48,930 nt of DNA from Streptomyces sp. CBMA29 (lineage in GTDB: Bacteria > Actinomycetota > Actinomycetes > Streptomycetales > Streptomycetaceae). The stretch lies in the NCBI RefSeq assembly GCF_014596445.1, contig NZ_MECL01000055.1, positions 1 to 48,930 on the forward strand, read 5' to 3'. The notes beneath the pieces were generated by a model. That model saw nothing but the letters and a program-made list of their open reading frames with translations, did no database searches and had not been told where the DNA came from. Positions within the stretch are counted from its first letter, which is position 1, and each line of letters opens with the position of its first letter. Shown in pieces: positions 1-9,009 of the stretch. Both the position numbers and the translations under genes were made by a program.

Positions 1-2493
1 GCCGCCCAGGGGCGCGGCGGTGGCGGCAACGGCAACGGCGGCGGTCGCCGCAGAGGCACCGGCGGCCCCGGCGGCCCCGGTGAACCCGGCGGCCCCGCGG
101 GCCGGGGAGGCCGCAGGCCCACCAAGAAGCGGTTCATCGACTACCCGCGCTTCGGCAAGGTCGGCTGGCGGCACTGGGTGCCCTCCTGGCGCCAGGTCAC
201 CGCGCTGTGCATCGGCTTCGTCGGCACCCTGGTCGGCATCGCGGGCATCGCGTACGCCATGGTCGACATCCCCGACGAGAACAAGGCGGCCGTCGCCCAG
301 AACAACGTCTACTACTGGGCCGACGGCACCCGCATGGTCGCCACCGGCGGTGACTTCAACCGGCAGAACATCACGTACGACCAGATCCCCAAGGCCATGC
401 GCTACGCGGTGATCTCGGCCGAGAACAAGACCTTCGAGACCGACTCCGGTGTCGACCCGATGGGCATCACCCGCGCGCTGTTCAACATGGCCAAGGGCGG
501 CGAGACGCAGGGCGGCTCGACCATCACCCAGCAGTACGTGAAGAACTCGATGCTCGACCAGTCGCAGACGGTCAGCCGGAAGTTCAAAGAGCTGTTCATC
601 TCCATAAAGGTCGGCGCGAAGGTCAGCAAGAACGACATCATCACCGGCTACCTGAACACCTCGTACTTTGGCCGCGGCGCCTACGGTCTCCAGGCCGCCT
701 CGCAGACGTACTACGGCGTGGACGCGGTCAAGCTCAACCCCAGCCAGTGCGCGTTCCTGGCGGCGTTGCTCAAGGGTCCGACGTACTACGACCCGATAGG
801 CGCCACCAACATCGACACGTCGGCCACCGCCGAGGCCAACACCAAGCGCTCGACGTACCGGTGGGCCTGGATCCTCGACCAGGAGGTCAAGTTCGGCCAC
901 ATGACGACGACCCAGCGCGCCCTGTACACCAAGTACCCGATGCCCCAGGGGCTGAAGGTGCAGGCGGGCATGAGCGGTCAGATCAGCTACCTGGTCGACA
1001 CGGTGAACAACTACGTCACCACGCACTCCTCGCCGAAGATCACCCAGAAGGACCTCGACCTCGGCGGTTACCAGATCTACACGACCTTCGACAAGGCCAA
1101 GGTCAACGCGCTGAAGAAGTCCGTCGAAGCGGTCAGGAAGAAGAACATCAAGCCCGGCGGCTCGCACAAGTACCTGGGGGACGACCCCGACTACAAGGGC
1201 ACGGACGCGGACAGCAACGTGCAGTTCGGCGCCGCCTCCGTGGTGCCCGGCGACGGCAAGATCGTGGCCATCTACGGCGGCGAGGGCTACGAGCACAACG
1301 AGTTCAACAACAACGCCAACACCGCCGGTGTGCCGGTCGGTTCGACGTTCAAGCCGTTCGTGCTCTCCGCGGCCATGATGTACGGCACCAACCACAGCGA
1401 CGGCGCACCCATCACGCCGGACAGCAAGTACAACGCCAACGACCTGTTGGAGATCAAGGACCACGACGGCAACCTGGTCAGGAACAAGGACGGCTCGGTC
1501 TTCAAGCAGAAGAACGAGGACTCGATCAAGCGCGGCTATGTGACGCTCACCAAGGCCATGCAGAACTCGATCAACACCCCGTTCGTACAGCTCGGTGAGG
1601 ACGTCGGCCTGGAGAAGGTGCGGTCCACCGCGGAGAGCGTGGGCCTGCTCCACGAGAGCATGGCCGACCTGGTCGCCTCGTTCTCCATCGGTACGTCCGG
1701 GCCCAGCGCGATCCGGATGGCCGACGCGTACGCCACCTTCGCCAAATCCGGCGTGCAGGTGGACCCGTACTCGGTCACCAAGGTGATCCACAACGGTGAC
1801 CAGGTCAACGGCTTCACCCGGCCCAAGCCCAAGCAGGCGCTGCCGGACAACATCGCCAACAACGTCACCAAGGTCCTGGAGAACGTGGTCCAGAACGGTA
1901 CCGGCACCAAGGCCAAGGAGCTGGGCCGTACCGCGGCGGGCAAGACCGGTACCACCGACAGCCCCGGCGGCACCCGGTCCGCGTGGTTCGTCGGCTACAC
2001 CCAACAGCTCTCCACGTCCGTGGTGATGTTCCGCCAGGACACCAAGGCCAAGAAGCTGCTGCCGATGTCCGGCACCGGCGGCAACTCCTCCATCCACGGT
2101 GGTGATCTCCCGGCCACCATCTGGACCGACTACATGAAGGCCGCCCTCGGCAACTCCGAGGACCCCGGCTTCCCGGACGCCAGCAAGATCGGTGACCCGC
2201 AGAACGAGCCCGGCGCCCCGTCGCCGACGCCGTCCATGACGACGCCGCCGCCGACCCCGACCGACACCCCGACCACCCCGACGCCGTCCATGACGACGCC
2301 GCCGACCACCCCGTCGACGACGCCGCCCACCACGCCGCCGACCACGCCGAGCAGCCCGTGCCTGCCGTGGGACCAGACCTGCAACACGCCGACGCCGAGC
2401 GACACCCCGACCACGTCGGGCAGCACCGGGGGACCGGGAGGCGGAGGCAACACCGGCGGGACATCCACCCGCAAACCCGGCGACGGAGGATGA
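1..2493 (+). CDS. Class A penicillin-binding protein (transglycosylase/transpeptidase), 5' end outside window
   Basis: Bifunctional peptidoglycan synthase that polymerises lipid II and crosslinks stem peptides outside the membrane. The frame is open from base 1, so the true start lies upstream; the GTG at 178 is internal. A Gly/Arg-rich cytoplasmic segment and a basic stretch precede one membrane anchor (around bases 190-275). The GT51 domain shows the catalytic-Glu region AENKTFE and the GGSTITQQ motif. The transpeptidase domain shows STFK (SxxK serine), SIN and KTGT. The C-terminus is a long Pro/Thr-rich tail with a Cys pair (CLPWDQTC) and a Gly-rich end, typical of streptomycete PBPs. The gene lies just upstream of the GT87 gene, in an envelope cluster with femX. 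Identity as a class A PBP is very secure; which paralogue it is is not proven. Confidence 0.95.
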   Translation, partial: AAQGRGGGGNGNGGGRRRGTGGPGGPGEPGGPAGRGGRRPTKKRFIDYPRFGKVGWRHWVPSWRQVTALCIGFVGTLVGIAGIAYAMVDIPDENKAAVAQNNVYYWADGTRMVATGGDFNRQNITYDQIPKAMRYAVISAENKTFETDSGVDPMGITRALFNMAKGGETQGGSTITQQYVKNSMLDQSQTVSRKFKELFISIKVGAKVSKNDIITGYLNTSYFGRGAYGLQAASQTYYGVDAVKLNPSQCAFLAALLKGPTYYDPIGATNIDTSATAEANTKRSTYRWAWILDQEVKFGHMTTTQRALYTKYPMPQGLKVQAGMSGQISYLVDTVNNYVTTHSSPKITQKDLDLGGYQIYTTFDKAKVNALKKSVEAVRKKNIKPGGSHKYLGDDPDYKGTDADSNVQFGAASVVPGDGKIVAIYGGEGYEHNEFNNNANTAGVPVGSTFKPFVLSAAMMYGTNHSDGAPITPDSKYNANDLLEIKDHDGNLVRNKDGSVFKQKNEDSIKRGYVTLTKAMQNSINTPFVQLGEDVGLEKVRSTAESVGLLHESMADLVASFSIGTSGPSAIRMADAYATFAKSGVQVDPYSVTKVIHNGDQVNGFTRPKPKQALPDNIANNVTKVLENVVQNGTGTKAKELGRTAAGKTGTTDSPGGTRSAWFVGYTQQLSTSVVMFRQDTKAKKLLPMSGTGGNSSIHGGDLPATIWTDYMKAALGNSEDPGFPDASKIGDPQNEPGAPSPTPSMTTPPPTPTDTPTTPTPSMTTPPTTPSTTPPTTPPTTPSSPCLPWDQTCNTPTPSDTPTTSGSTGGPGGGGNTGGTSTRKPGDGG

Positions 2494-2613
2494 CGGACGC
2501 GACAGACGGACGGCGGCTGACGGGGGACGGCGGCCGTCGCTGACAGCGGACAGCGACGGTTGGTGTCCCCGGGGACTCTCGCTCACACAGACCGGTACGG
2601 CAGGATGTTCGCC

Positions 2614-4146
2614 ATGACGAGCGTGCGCGACCGCGAAGAGGCCGACCGGCGAGAGCTCCCCGTGCGACCCTCCGACGAGGACCCGGTCGCCGCGGCTGGC
2701 AGTGAGTTCCTGGGCGGGCCCACCGGACGGTGGGCCCGCTCCGGCGGTTACCGCTGGTGGAACCCGGTCCGCGTGATGGTGCTCGTCGTCATCGGGATGT
2801 TCGCCCTCGGCATGGCGCAGAAAGCCTCCTGCTACTCCGGCGGCTGGTTCCAGGGCGGCTCCCCGCAGTACATCCACGCCTGCTATTCCGACATCCCGCA
2901 CCTGTACTCGCAGCGCGGTTTCGCCACCGACCTGGTCCCGTACTTCGACCGGATCCCGGACTCGGTCTCCGGCAGCGGCTTCCACTACCTCGAGTACCCG
3001 GTGCTCACCGGCCTGTTCATGGAGGTCGCCTCCTGGCTGACCCCGCACGGCGGCGACCTCCAGCACCGCGCGCAGATCTACTGGATCGTGAACTCCGCGA
3101 TGCTGATGATCTGCGCGGTCGTGCTCGTCACGTGCGTGGCGCGCACCCAGCGGCGGCGCCCCTGGGACGGCCTGCTCATCGCCCTGTCCCCCGCGCTCGC
3201 GCTCACCGCGACCATCAACTGGGACCTGTTCGCCGTCGCCCTGACCGCCGTCGGCATGCTGCTGTGGGCCCGCAGCCGCCCGCTGGCCGCGGGCATCCTG
3301 ATCGGCCTGGCCACCGCGGCCAAGCTCTACCCCGTCCTGCTGCTGCTCGCGCTGTTCCTGCTGTGCCTGCGCGCCGGGCGGCTACGGGCCTTCGGCACGG
3401 CGCTCGGCGGCGCCGTACTGTCCTGGCTGGTGGTCAACGGCCCGGTGATCCTGCTCGCCAGGCACGGCTGGTCGGAGTTCTACAGCTTCAGCCGCACCCG
3501 CGGCGTCGACTACGGCTCGCTGTGGCTGATCATCATGCAGCGCAGCGGCAACCCGCTGACCGGCGTGAGCGCGTACGTGGCCGCCCTGATGCTGCTGCTG
3601 TGCGCCGGGATCGCCGCCCTCGCGCTGTACGCCCCGCGCCGCCCGCGCTTCGCGCAGCTCGCCTTCCTGCTGGTGGCCGCGCTGGTGATCAGCAACAAGG
3701 TCTACTCACCGCAGTACGTACTGTGGCTGCTGCCGCTCGCCGTGCTCGCCCGCCCGCGCTGGCGCGACCTGCTGATCTGGCAGGGCGCCGAGGTGCTGTA
3801 CTTCATCGGCATCTGGATGCAGCTCGCGTATGTCACCGGCGGCACCAAGCACCACGGTCTGTCCGCCGACGGCTACCACCTCGCCATCGCCGTGCACCTG
3901 CTCGGCACGCTCTACCTGTGCGGCATGGTCATCCGCGACATCCTCCTGCCGCAGCACGACGTACTGCGGCAGGACGGCGACGACGACCCCTCGGGCGGGG
4001 TCCTGGACGGCGCGGAGGACGTGTTCGTGCTCGGCGCCGTCCACCACGAGCCGCGGCACGCGGCGCCGTTCGCCGGACCGCGGGTCGAGTGGGGCACCAC
4101 GATGCCGACGTCCGCCGCGGACGCCGCCGCGGACGAGAAGGACTGA
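2614..4146 (+). CDS. Integral membrane glycosyltransferase, GT87 / DUF2029 type
   Basis: Predicted 510-residue polytopic membrane protein with about ten hydrophobic segments. The family uses polyprenyl-phosphate sugar donors to glycosylate envelope molecules on the outer face. Family-like features are the HYLEYPVLTGLF stretch in the first extracellular loop, the INWDLFAVAL segment, and LATAAKLYPVLLLLALF. ATG at 2614 is preferred because the protein then begins MTSVRDREE and an AGG lies about nine bases upstream; ATG at 2605 and an earlier GTG are alternatives. The C-terminal tail is acidic and hydrophilic. The gene follows the PBP gene by about 120 bases in the same direction, so co-transcription is plausible. 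The stop codon sits inside a 13-bp tandem repeat. Confidence 0.85.
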   Translation: MTSVRDREEADRRELPVRPSDEDPVAAAGSEFLGGPTGRWARSGGYRWWNPVRVMVLVVIGMFALGMAQKASCYSGGWFQGGSPQYIHACYSDIPHLYSQRGFATDLVPYFDRIPDSVSGSGFHYLEYPVLTGLFMEVASWLTPHGGDLQHRAQIYWIVNSAMLMICAVVLVTCVARTQRRRPWDGLLIALSPALALTATINWDLFAVALTAVGMLLWARSRPLAAGILIGLATAAKLYPVLLLLALFLLCLRAGRLRAFGTALGGAVLSWLVVNGPVILLARHGWSEFYSFSRTRGVDYGSLWLIIMQRSGNPLTGVSAYVAALMLLLCAGIAALALYAPRRPRFAQLAFLLVAALVISNKVYSPQYVLWLLPLAVLARPRWRDLLIWQGAEVLYFIGIWMQLAYVTGGTKHHGLSADGYHLAIAVHLLGTLYLCGMVIRDILLPQHDVLRQDGDDDPSGGVLDGAEDVFVLGAVHHEPRHAAPFAGPRVEWGTTMPTSAADAAADEKD

Positions 4147-4208
4147 CGGGAAGGACTGACGGGAAGGACTGACGAGAAGGACTGACGAGAAGGACTGACG
4201 AGAAGGAC
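4132..4208 (+). repeat. 13-bp tandem repeat spanning the GT87 stop codon
   Basis: About six head-to-tail copies of gacgRgaaggact, with the sixth incomplete. Each copy contains a TGA. Because 13 is not a multiple of 3, every reading frame is closed within the array, and each frame that runs into it ends in Lys-Asp-stop. The array begins in the last codons of the membrane glycosyltransferase and ends 11 bases before the stop codon of the convergent gene. Confidence 0.95.
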
Positions 4209-4218
4209 GAGAGACGTC

Positions 4219-5259
4219 CTACGACGGGTGGCGGTCCACGACCCGGTCGAACTGGGTCGTGGTGTGCCGCAGGTGCGCCACCAGCTCGTCGCCGACCGCG
4301 GGCGGCGCCACGTCACCCGGCAGGAACAGGATCGACACCTGCATGTGCGGCGGCTCCGCGAACCAGCGCTGCTTGCCCGCCCACACGAACGGCGACAGAT
4401 TGCGGTTGACGGTCGCCAGGCCCGCCCGCGCCACGCCCTTGGCGCGCGGCATCAGACCGTGCAGCGCCTTCGGCGCCTCCAGGCCCACACCGTGCGAGGT
4501 GCCGCCCGCCACGACCACCAGATGGCCGTCGGCGGCCGACTTCTCCTGCCGGTAGCCGTACCGGTCGCCCTTGACGATCCGCGTGACGTCGAGCACCGCG
4601 CCGCGGTACTCCGTCGCGTCGTGGTCGCCGAGCCACATCAGGGTGCCGATCCGCGCCCGGAACCTGGTCTGCGGGAACTGCTGCCTGAGCTGCGCCAGTT
4701 CGGTCGCCTTGAGGTGGCTGACGAACATCGTGTGCAGCGGCAGCCGGGCCGCCCGCAGCCGCTCCATCCAGCCGAAGACCTCCTCGACCGCGTCCGTGCC
4801 GTCGGTGCGGTCCAGCGGCAGGTGGATCGCGAAACCCTCCAGGCGTACGTCGTCTATCGCCGTGTGCAGCTTGACCAGGTCGTCCTCGGCCACGCCGTGC
4901 CGCCGCATGCTGCTCATCACCTCGATGACCACCCGCGCGCCGACCAGACCGCGCACGCCCTCCACCGAGGACACCGAGCGGATCGCCCGGTCCGGCAGCG
5001 GCACCGGCTCCTCGCCCAGCCGGTACGGGGTCAGCACCAGCAGGTCGCCGCTGAAGTAGTCCTTGATCCGGGCGGCCTCGTACGTCGTGCCGACGGCGAG
5101 CATGTCGGCGCGCAGCCGGGTCGCCTCGTCGGCGAGGCGCTCATGGCCGAAGCCGTACCCGTTCCCCTTGCATACCGGCACGATGCCGGGGAACTGGTCC
5201 ACCACGGACTGGTGGTGTGCACGCCAGCGTGCGGTGTCGACGTACAGGGTGAGGGCCAT
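4219..5259 (-). CDS. Alanine-racemase-like PLP enzyme
   Basis: 346 residues resembling the alanine racemase fold type III. The N-terminus has the PLP-lysine motif VCKGNGYGFG with Lys at about residue 31. The middle carries barrel-type segments (VVIEVMSSMRRHGV, GFAIHLPL, MFVSHLKATEL), and a C-terminal beta-domain is likely. It is shorter than usual Alr proteins (about 370-390 residues), and the usual C-terminal catalytic Tyr motif is not obvious, so D-alanine production is inferred rather than shown. It lies 81 bases downstream of femX on the same strand and probably shares its transcript, which fits a role in peptidoglycan precursor supply. It could also be a related racemase or a PLP-binding protein of other function. 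ATG at 5259 is preceded by AAGGAAAGG at a rather long spacing. Confidence 0.75.
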   Translation of the reverse strand: MALTLYVDTARWRAHHQSVVDQFPGIVPVCKGNGYGFGHERLADEATRLRADMLAVGTTYEAARIKDYFSGDLLVLTPYRLGEEPVPLPDRAIRSVSSVEGVRGLVGARVVIEVMSSMRRHGVAEDDLVKLHTAIDDVRLEGFAIHLPLDRTDGTDAVEEVFGWMERLRAARLPLHTMFVSHLKATELAQLRQQFPQTRFRARIGTLMWLGDHDATEYRGAVLDVTRIVKGDRYGYRQEKSAADGHLVVVAGGTSHGVGLEAPKALHGLMPRAKGVARAGLATVNRNLSPFVWAGKQRWFAEPPHMQVSILFLPGDVAPPAVGDELVAHLRHTTTQFDRVVDRHPS

Positions 5260-5340
5260 GGCCTGGTCGGGACCTTTCCTTGAGCGAGCCTTCAGCGGGC
5301 CGCGTGCGGGCCTTGTCGTGGCCCATGCGCGGGCCCGGGG

Positions 5341-6462
5341 TCAGCGACGCGACATGTAGATGTCGAGCGCCTTGTGGAGCAGCTTGTTGAGCGGGAAATC
5401 CCACTCGCCCAAGTATTCGGCAGCCTGCCCGCCTGTGCCCACCTTGAACTGAATCAGACCGAACAAATGGTCGTTCTCGTCCAGGGAATCGCTGATTCCG
5501 CGCAGATCGTAGACGCTGGCGCCCATCGCGTACGCGTCCCGCAGCATCCGCCACTGCATCGCGTTGGACGGCCGCACCTCGCGCTTGTGGTTCGCCGAGG
5601 CGCCGTAGGAGTACCAGACGTGCCGGCCGACGGTCAGCATCGTCGCCGCGGCGACCGCCTCGCCCTCGTGCACCGCCAGGTAGAGCCGCATGCGGTTGGG
5701 GTCCTCGGCGTTCAGCGAGTTCCACATCCGCTGGAAGTACGACAGCGGGCGCGGCCTGAAGTGGTCGCGCTCGGCGGTCACCTCGTAGAGCTTCTGCCAG
5801 GTCGGCAGGTCGTCGTAGCCGGCCTGGACCACCTCGACACCGGCCTTCTCGGCCTTCTTGATGTTGCGCCGCCAGAGCTGGTTGAAGCCCTTGAGGATGT
5901 CGTCCAGCGAACGGTTCTCCAGCGGGACCTGGTACACGTACCGCGGCTGTACGTCGCCGAAGCCCGCGCCGCCGTCCTCGCCCTGCTGCCAGCCCATCCG
6001 GCGCAGCTTGTCCGCGACCTCGAAGGCGCGCGGCTCGATGAAGTCGGCCTCCACGTCGCGCAGCCGCTTGACGTCCTGGTCGGCGATGCCGGTCTTGATG
6101 GTGCTCGCCTCCCACCGGCGGATGATCACCGGCGGGCCCATCTTCACGGTGAAGGCGCCCTGCTGCTTGAGGTGGGCGAGCATCGGCTTGAGCCACTCGT
6201 CCAGGTTGGGCGCGTACCAGTTGATGACCGGGCCCTCGGGCAGATACGCCAGGTACCGCTTGACCTTGGGGATCTGCCGGTAGAGCACCAGACCGGCGCC
6301 GACGATCTGGCCGGTCCTGTCGTCGATCCAGCCGAGATTCTCCGACCGCCACTCCGACTTCACATCAGCCCATGCCGGGACCTGGCAGTGGCTTGCCGAG
6401 GGCAGGCTCTGGATGTACGCCAGATGCTGCTCGCGGCTGATGGTCCTCAGGGTCAGGCTCAT
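5341..6462 (-). CDS. femX: FemX-type lipid II glycyltransferase (FemABX family)
   Basis: 373-residue FemABX-family protein. These cytoplasmic enzymes add the first bridge amino acid (glycine in Streptomyces) to lipid II from aminoacyl-tRNA. Family signs are the N-terminal segment QVPAWADVKSEWRSE, the LAYLPEGPVINWY region, the paired GNAT-like folds, and the C-terminal YSYGASANHK and GVYDLRG-like segments (here ASVYDLRGISDS). Length and motifs match the streptomycete FemX with one glycine in its bridge. ATG at 6462 has GGGGAG upstream. The alanine-racemase-like gene follows downstream. The PBP gene nearby completes a cell-wall neighbourhood. The substrate is inferred from the family and genus. 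Confidence 0.88.
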   Translation of the reverse strand: MSLTLRTISREQHLAYIQSLPSASHCQVPAWADVKSEWRSENLGWIDDRTGQIVGAGLVLYRQIPKVKRYLAYLPEGPVINWYAPNLDEWLKPMLAHLKQQGAFTVKMGPPVIIRRWEASTIKTGIADQDVKRLRDVEADFIEPRAFEVADKLRRMGWQQGEDGGAGFGDVQPRYVYQVPLENRSLDDILKGFNQLWRRNIKKAEKAGVEVVQAGYDDLPTWQKLYEVTAERDHFRPRPLSYFQRMWNSLNAEDPNRMRLYLAVHEGEAVAAATMLTVGRHVWYSYGASANHKREVRPSNAMQWRMLRDAYAMGASVYDLRGISDSLDENDHLFGLIQFKVGTGGQAAEYLGEWDFPLNKLLHKALDIYMSRR

Positions 6463-6626
6463 GCGGGGCGCTCCCCAAACTCACGACGAACTCACGACTG
6501 CGGGCTGGAATGCTCACTACTTGCTTGCGGTGGGTTTCCGGTGCTGTTTTCTGGCCCGAAGCCTACTGCGCGGGGGAAGCGCCCTCGCTACTGCTCGCCG
6601 GTGCTGTCGGCGACTGCTCGCCGCCG

Positions 6627-6935
6627 CTACCAGAGCCCGCCGAACAGTCCGCCGTGCGCGACACCGAGGTAGAAGCCGACCGCCGCCATGCCGAGGCCGA
6701 TGACGAGAGCGAACCGCTCCGCCGTGGTCGCCGAGATGAACTGGCCGTAGCCGCCGGTGAGGATGCCGACCAGACCGGTCCAGGAACTGAGCAGATGCAG
6801 GCTGTTGAAGGCCGAGGAGATGATCGCGATCGCGCCGAGGAGGACGGTCACCGCGACCAGCGTGTTCTCCAGCGGGTGCGGCCGGCCGTCGGTGTTGAAG
6901 GTGAGGTGGTGGGTCCGTTCCGCGTGCTGTGCCAT
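6627..6935 (-). CDS. Small integral membrane protein, function unknown
   Basis: 102 residues with about three transmembrane segments (LVAVTVLLGAIAIISSAF, a middle Trp/Gly segment, and FALVIGLGMAAVGFYLG). The N-terminal hydrophilic part is HAERTHHLTFNTDGRPHPLE. The start at 6935 has a good GGAGGTG site seven bases upstream. It lies 164 bases upstream of femX on the same strand and diverges from the rpsF operon. Similar small proteins are common in Streptomyces; I recognise no catalytic motif. Confidence 0.75.
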   Translation of the reverse strand: MAQHAERTHHLTFNTDGRPHPLENTLVAVTVLLGAIAIISSAFNSLHLLSSWTGLVGILTGGYGQFISATTAERFALVIGLGMAAVGFYLGVAHGGLFGGLW

Positions 6936-7159
6936 GGGGCACCTCCGTGACGGAGTAGATGTGTCCAGATTGGGGGCAAAAGGGGGCGGATTTCAACCCG
7001 GGGGACCTGTGCGGGTAGTCTGAACGGTCTGCACCGGTGTCTGTGCGTGGGCCGGGCCTCGCCCGACTCGGCGGAATGGTCATCAGACCGATCCGTCGCT
7101 CGACTGTCCGTCACTCGACTGTCAGTGCCCCGCGCTACCGTTGCGACGCAGATACAAAC

Positions 7160-7193
7160 CCTCCTGCCACGGAAACGCCGTGGCCGCCTGAGT
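7160..7193 (+). ncRNA. Candidate S6:S18 autoregulatory leader hairpin
   Basis: Between the divergent start at 6935 and rpsF, a hairpin CCACGG-aaacg-CCGTGG (7167-7183) lies 31 bases before the rpsF start. It is followed directly by CCGCC, with CTC/GAG pairing possible outside it. Known rpsF leaders that bind the S6:S18 complex have a stem next to an unpaired CCG. The match here is by eye and short, so this is tentative. No other feature is seen in 6936-7214 apart from presumed promoters. Confidence 0.3.
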
Positions 7194-7214
7194 CCAAAGG
7201 AGGTGGGTTCCCCT

Positions 7215-7505
7215 ATGCGTCACTACGAGCTCATGCTCATTCTCGACCCCGATCTTGAGGAGCGCGCTGTCTCCCCGCTGATCGAGTCCTTCCTCGCCGT
7301 CGTCCGCAATGGCGGCGGCAGCGTGGAGAAGGTCGACACCTGGGGCCGTCGTCGCCTCTCCTACGAGATCAACAAGAAGCCCGAGGGCATCTACTCGGTC
7401 GTCGACCTCAAGGCCACGCCTGAGGTCGTCAAGGAGCTCGACCGTCAGCTCAACCTGAACGAGTCGGTTCTGCGGACCAAGGTCCTCCGCCCCGAACTGC
7501 ACTGA
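7215..7505 (+). CDS. rpsF: 30S ribosomal protein S6
   Basis: 96 residues, the standard bacterial S6 length. The opening [16 protein letters not shown] and the [29 protein letters not shown] region are diagnostic. S6 binds 16S rRNA with S18 in the small-subunit platform. A strong AGGAGG (7198-7203) lies 11 bases before the ATG. It is the first gene of the rpsF-ssb-rpsR-rplI operon, whose order is conserved in actinobacteria. The following 99 bases to ssb are rich in CAG and TAG triplets. Confidence 0.98.
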   Translation: MRHYELMLILDPDLEERAVSPLIESFLAVVRNGGGSVEKVDTWGRRRLSYEINKKPEGIYSVVDLKATPEVVKELDRQLNLNESVLRTKVLRPELH

Positions 7506-7604
7506 GCTCTCCGCTCAGCGCACCGGGGCAGTAACCGAGTAGTAGCCAGCAGTAGTCAGTAGCAGCAGCCAGAAGCAGTCAGTACACCGCCGAGAGGTCA
7601 TCCC

Positions 7605-8222
7605 ATGGCAGGCGAGACCGTCATCACGGTTGTCGGCAATCTTGTCGACGACCCCGAGCTGCGCTTCACCCCGTCGGGTGCGGCGGTCGCGAAGTTCCGA
7701 GTCGCGTCCACTCCTCGCACCTTCGACCGGCAGACCAACGAGTGGAAGGACGGCGAGAGCCTGTTCCTCACCTGCTCGGTCTGGCGGCAGGCGGCCGAGA
7801 ACGTTGCCGAGTCGCTCCAGCGAGGCATGCGCGTCATCGTGCAGGGCCGGCTGAAGCAGCGGTCGTACGAGGACCGTGAGGGCGTCAAGCGGACGGTCTA
7901 CGAACTGGACGTCGAAGAAGTCGGCGCCAGCCTGAAGAGCGCGACGGCCAAGGTCACCAAGACCAGCGGTGGCGGTCGTGGCGGTCAGCAGGGCGGCGGG
8001 TTCGGCGGAGGCGGCGGCCAGGGCGGCGGCGGCAACTGGGGCGGGAGCTCCGGTGGCGGCCAGCCCCAGGGCGGCGGCGGTGCTCCCGCCGACGACCCGT
8101 GGGCGACCAGCGCGCCGGCCGGCGGCGGCCAGGGCGGCGGCGGTGGCGGTGGTGGTAACTGGGGCGGCGGCTCCGGTGCCGCTTCTTCCGGCGGCGGCTA
8201 CTCGGACGAGCCGCCCTTCTAG
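7605..8222 (+). CDS. ssb: Single-stranded DNA-binding protein
   Basis: 205 residues. The N-terminal OB fold (about 1-115) starts [24 protein letters not shown] and binds ssDNA during replication and repair. Next comes a long Gly/Gln-rich linker (about 125-195). The acidic tip ends SDEPPF, the interaction peptide for replication partners. Its place between rpsF and rpsR identifies it as the main essential SSB rather than an accessory paralogue. GAGAGG lies about eight bases upstream of the ATG. The linker coding sequence is a GGC-rich repeat, prone to length change. Confidence 0.98.
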   Translation: MAGETVITVVGNLVDDPELRFTPSGAAVAKFRVASTPRTFDRQTNEWKDGESLFLTCSVWRQAAENVAESLQRGMRVIVQGRLKQRSYEDREGVKRTVYELDVEEVGASLKSATAKVTKTSGGGRGGQQGGGFGGGGGQGGGGNWGGSSGGGQPQGGGGAPADDPWATSAPAGGGQGGGGGGGGNWGGGSGAASSGGGYSDEPPF

Positions 8223-8271
8223 GGCGGGCATCCTCACTTCTTGATCGCAAGATCGCATTAGGAGAATCACC

Positions 8272-8508
8272 ATGGCGAAGCCGCCCCCGCGCAAGCCGAA
8301 GAAGAAGGTCTGCGCGTTCTGCAAGGACAAGACCGTGTACGTGGACTACAAGGACACGAACATGCTGCGGAAGTTCATTTCCGACCGCGGCAAGATCCGT
8401 GCCCGCCGCGTCACCGGCAACTGCACGCAGCACCAGCGTGACGTCGCCACGGCCGTGAAGAACAGCCGTGAGATGGCGCTGCTGCCCTACACGTCGACCG
8501 CTCGATAA
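8272..8508 (+). CDS. rpsR: 30S ribosomal protein S18, Cys-containing (zinc-type) form
   Basis: 78 residues beginning [16 protein letters not shown]. Cys14, Cys17, Cys51 and His54 form a CxxC...CxxH set, so this is the C+ form expected to bind zinc. Streptomycetes usually also carry a zinc-independent S18 elsewhere, controlled by Zur; that gene is not in this window. AGGAG lies upstream of the ATG. It is the third gene of the operon, 49 bases after ssb. Confidence 0.97.
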   Translation: MAKPPPRKPKKKVCAFCKDKTVYVDYKDTNMLRKFISDRGKIRARRVTGNCTQHQRDVATAVKNSREMALLPYTSTAR

Positions 8509-8527
8509 GGAAAGGGTGACCTGAAGC

Positions 8528-8977
8528 ATGTCGAAGATCATCCTTACCAACGAGGTCAGCGGCCTGGGTGCCGCGGGCGACATCGTCGACGTCAAGCCGG
8601 GCTACGCCCGCAACTACCTGATCCCGCGTGGCTTCGCCATCGCGTGGACCAAGGGTGGCGAGAAGGACGTCGAGCAGATCCGCCGCGCCCGCCGTATCCG
8701 CGAGATCCACTCGCTGGACGACGCGAACGCGGTCAAGGCGCAGCTCCAGGGCGTCAAGGTCAAGCTCAGCACCCGCGCCGGTGACACCGGCCGGCTGTTC
8801 GGCTCGATCACCCCGGCCGACATCGCCGCGGCGATCAAGACCGCCGGTGGTCCGGCCGTCGACAAGCGTCGTCTCGAGGTCGGTTCGCCGATCAAGACGC
8901 TGGGCGCGCACAAGGTCACGGTGCGGCTGCACCCCGAGGTCGAGGCCGTTCTCGACCTGGAGGTCGTGGCCGCGTAA
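8528..8977 (+). CDS. rplI: 50S ribosomal protein L9
   Basis: 149 residues, the usual L9 length. The N-terminus [37 protein letters not shown] is diagnostic of the rRNA-binding domain. A long connecting helix leads to the C-terminal domain. It is the last gene of the operon, starting 19 bases after rpsR, and is followed by a strong hairpin terminator. Confidence 0.98.
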   Translation: MSKIILTNEVSGLGAAGDIVDVKPGYARNYLIPRGFAIAWTKGGEKDVEQIRRARRIREIHSLDDANAVKAQLQGVKVKLSTRAGDTGRLFGSITPADIAAAIKTAGGPAVDKRRLEVGSPIKTLGAHKVTVRLHPEVEAVLDLEVVAA

Positions 8978-8989
8978 TCGCGACCGCTG

Positions 8990-9005
8990 TGTTCCACGTG
9001 GAACA
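8990..9005. other. parS-like ParB-binding palindrome
   Basis: TGTTCCACGTGGAACA is a perfect 16-bp palindrome matching the general parS form TGTTNCACGTGNAACA. It lies between the rplI stop and its terminator. Streptomyces carries many parS sites around oriC, so the location fits. Two more copies of the motif occur in this window. Confidence 0.75.
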
Positions 9006-9009
9006 GCGA

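Noticed and set aside
1865..2474. Long minus-strand frames opposite the PBP tail
   Set aside because: Shadow frames of the Pro/Thr-rich repeat on the coding strand.
7527..7592. CAG/TAG-rich stretch between rpsF and ssb as a possible repeat element
   Set aside because: It is irregular, short and without arms; probably a slippage-prone linker.
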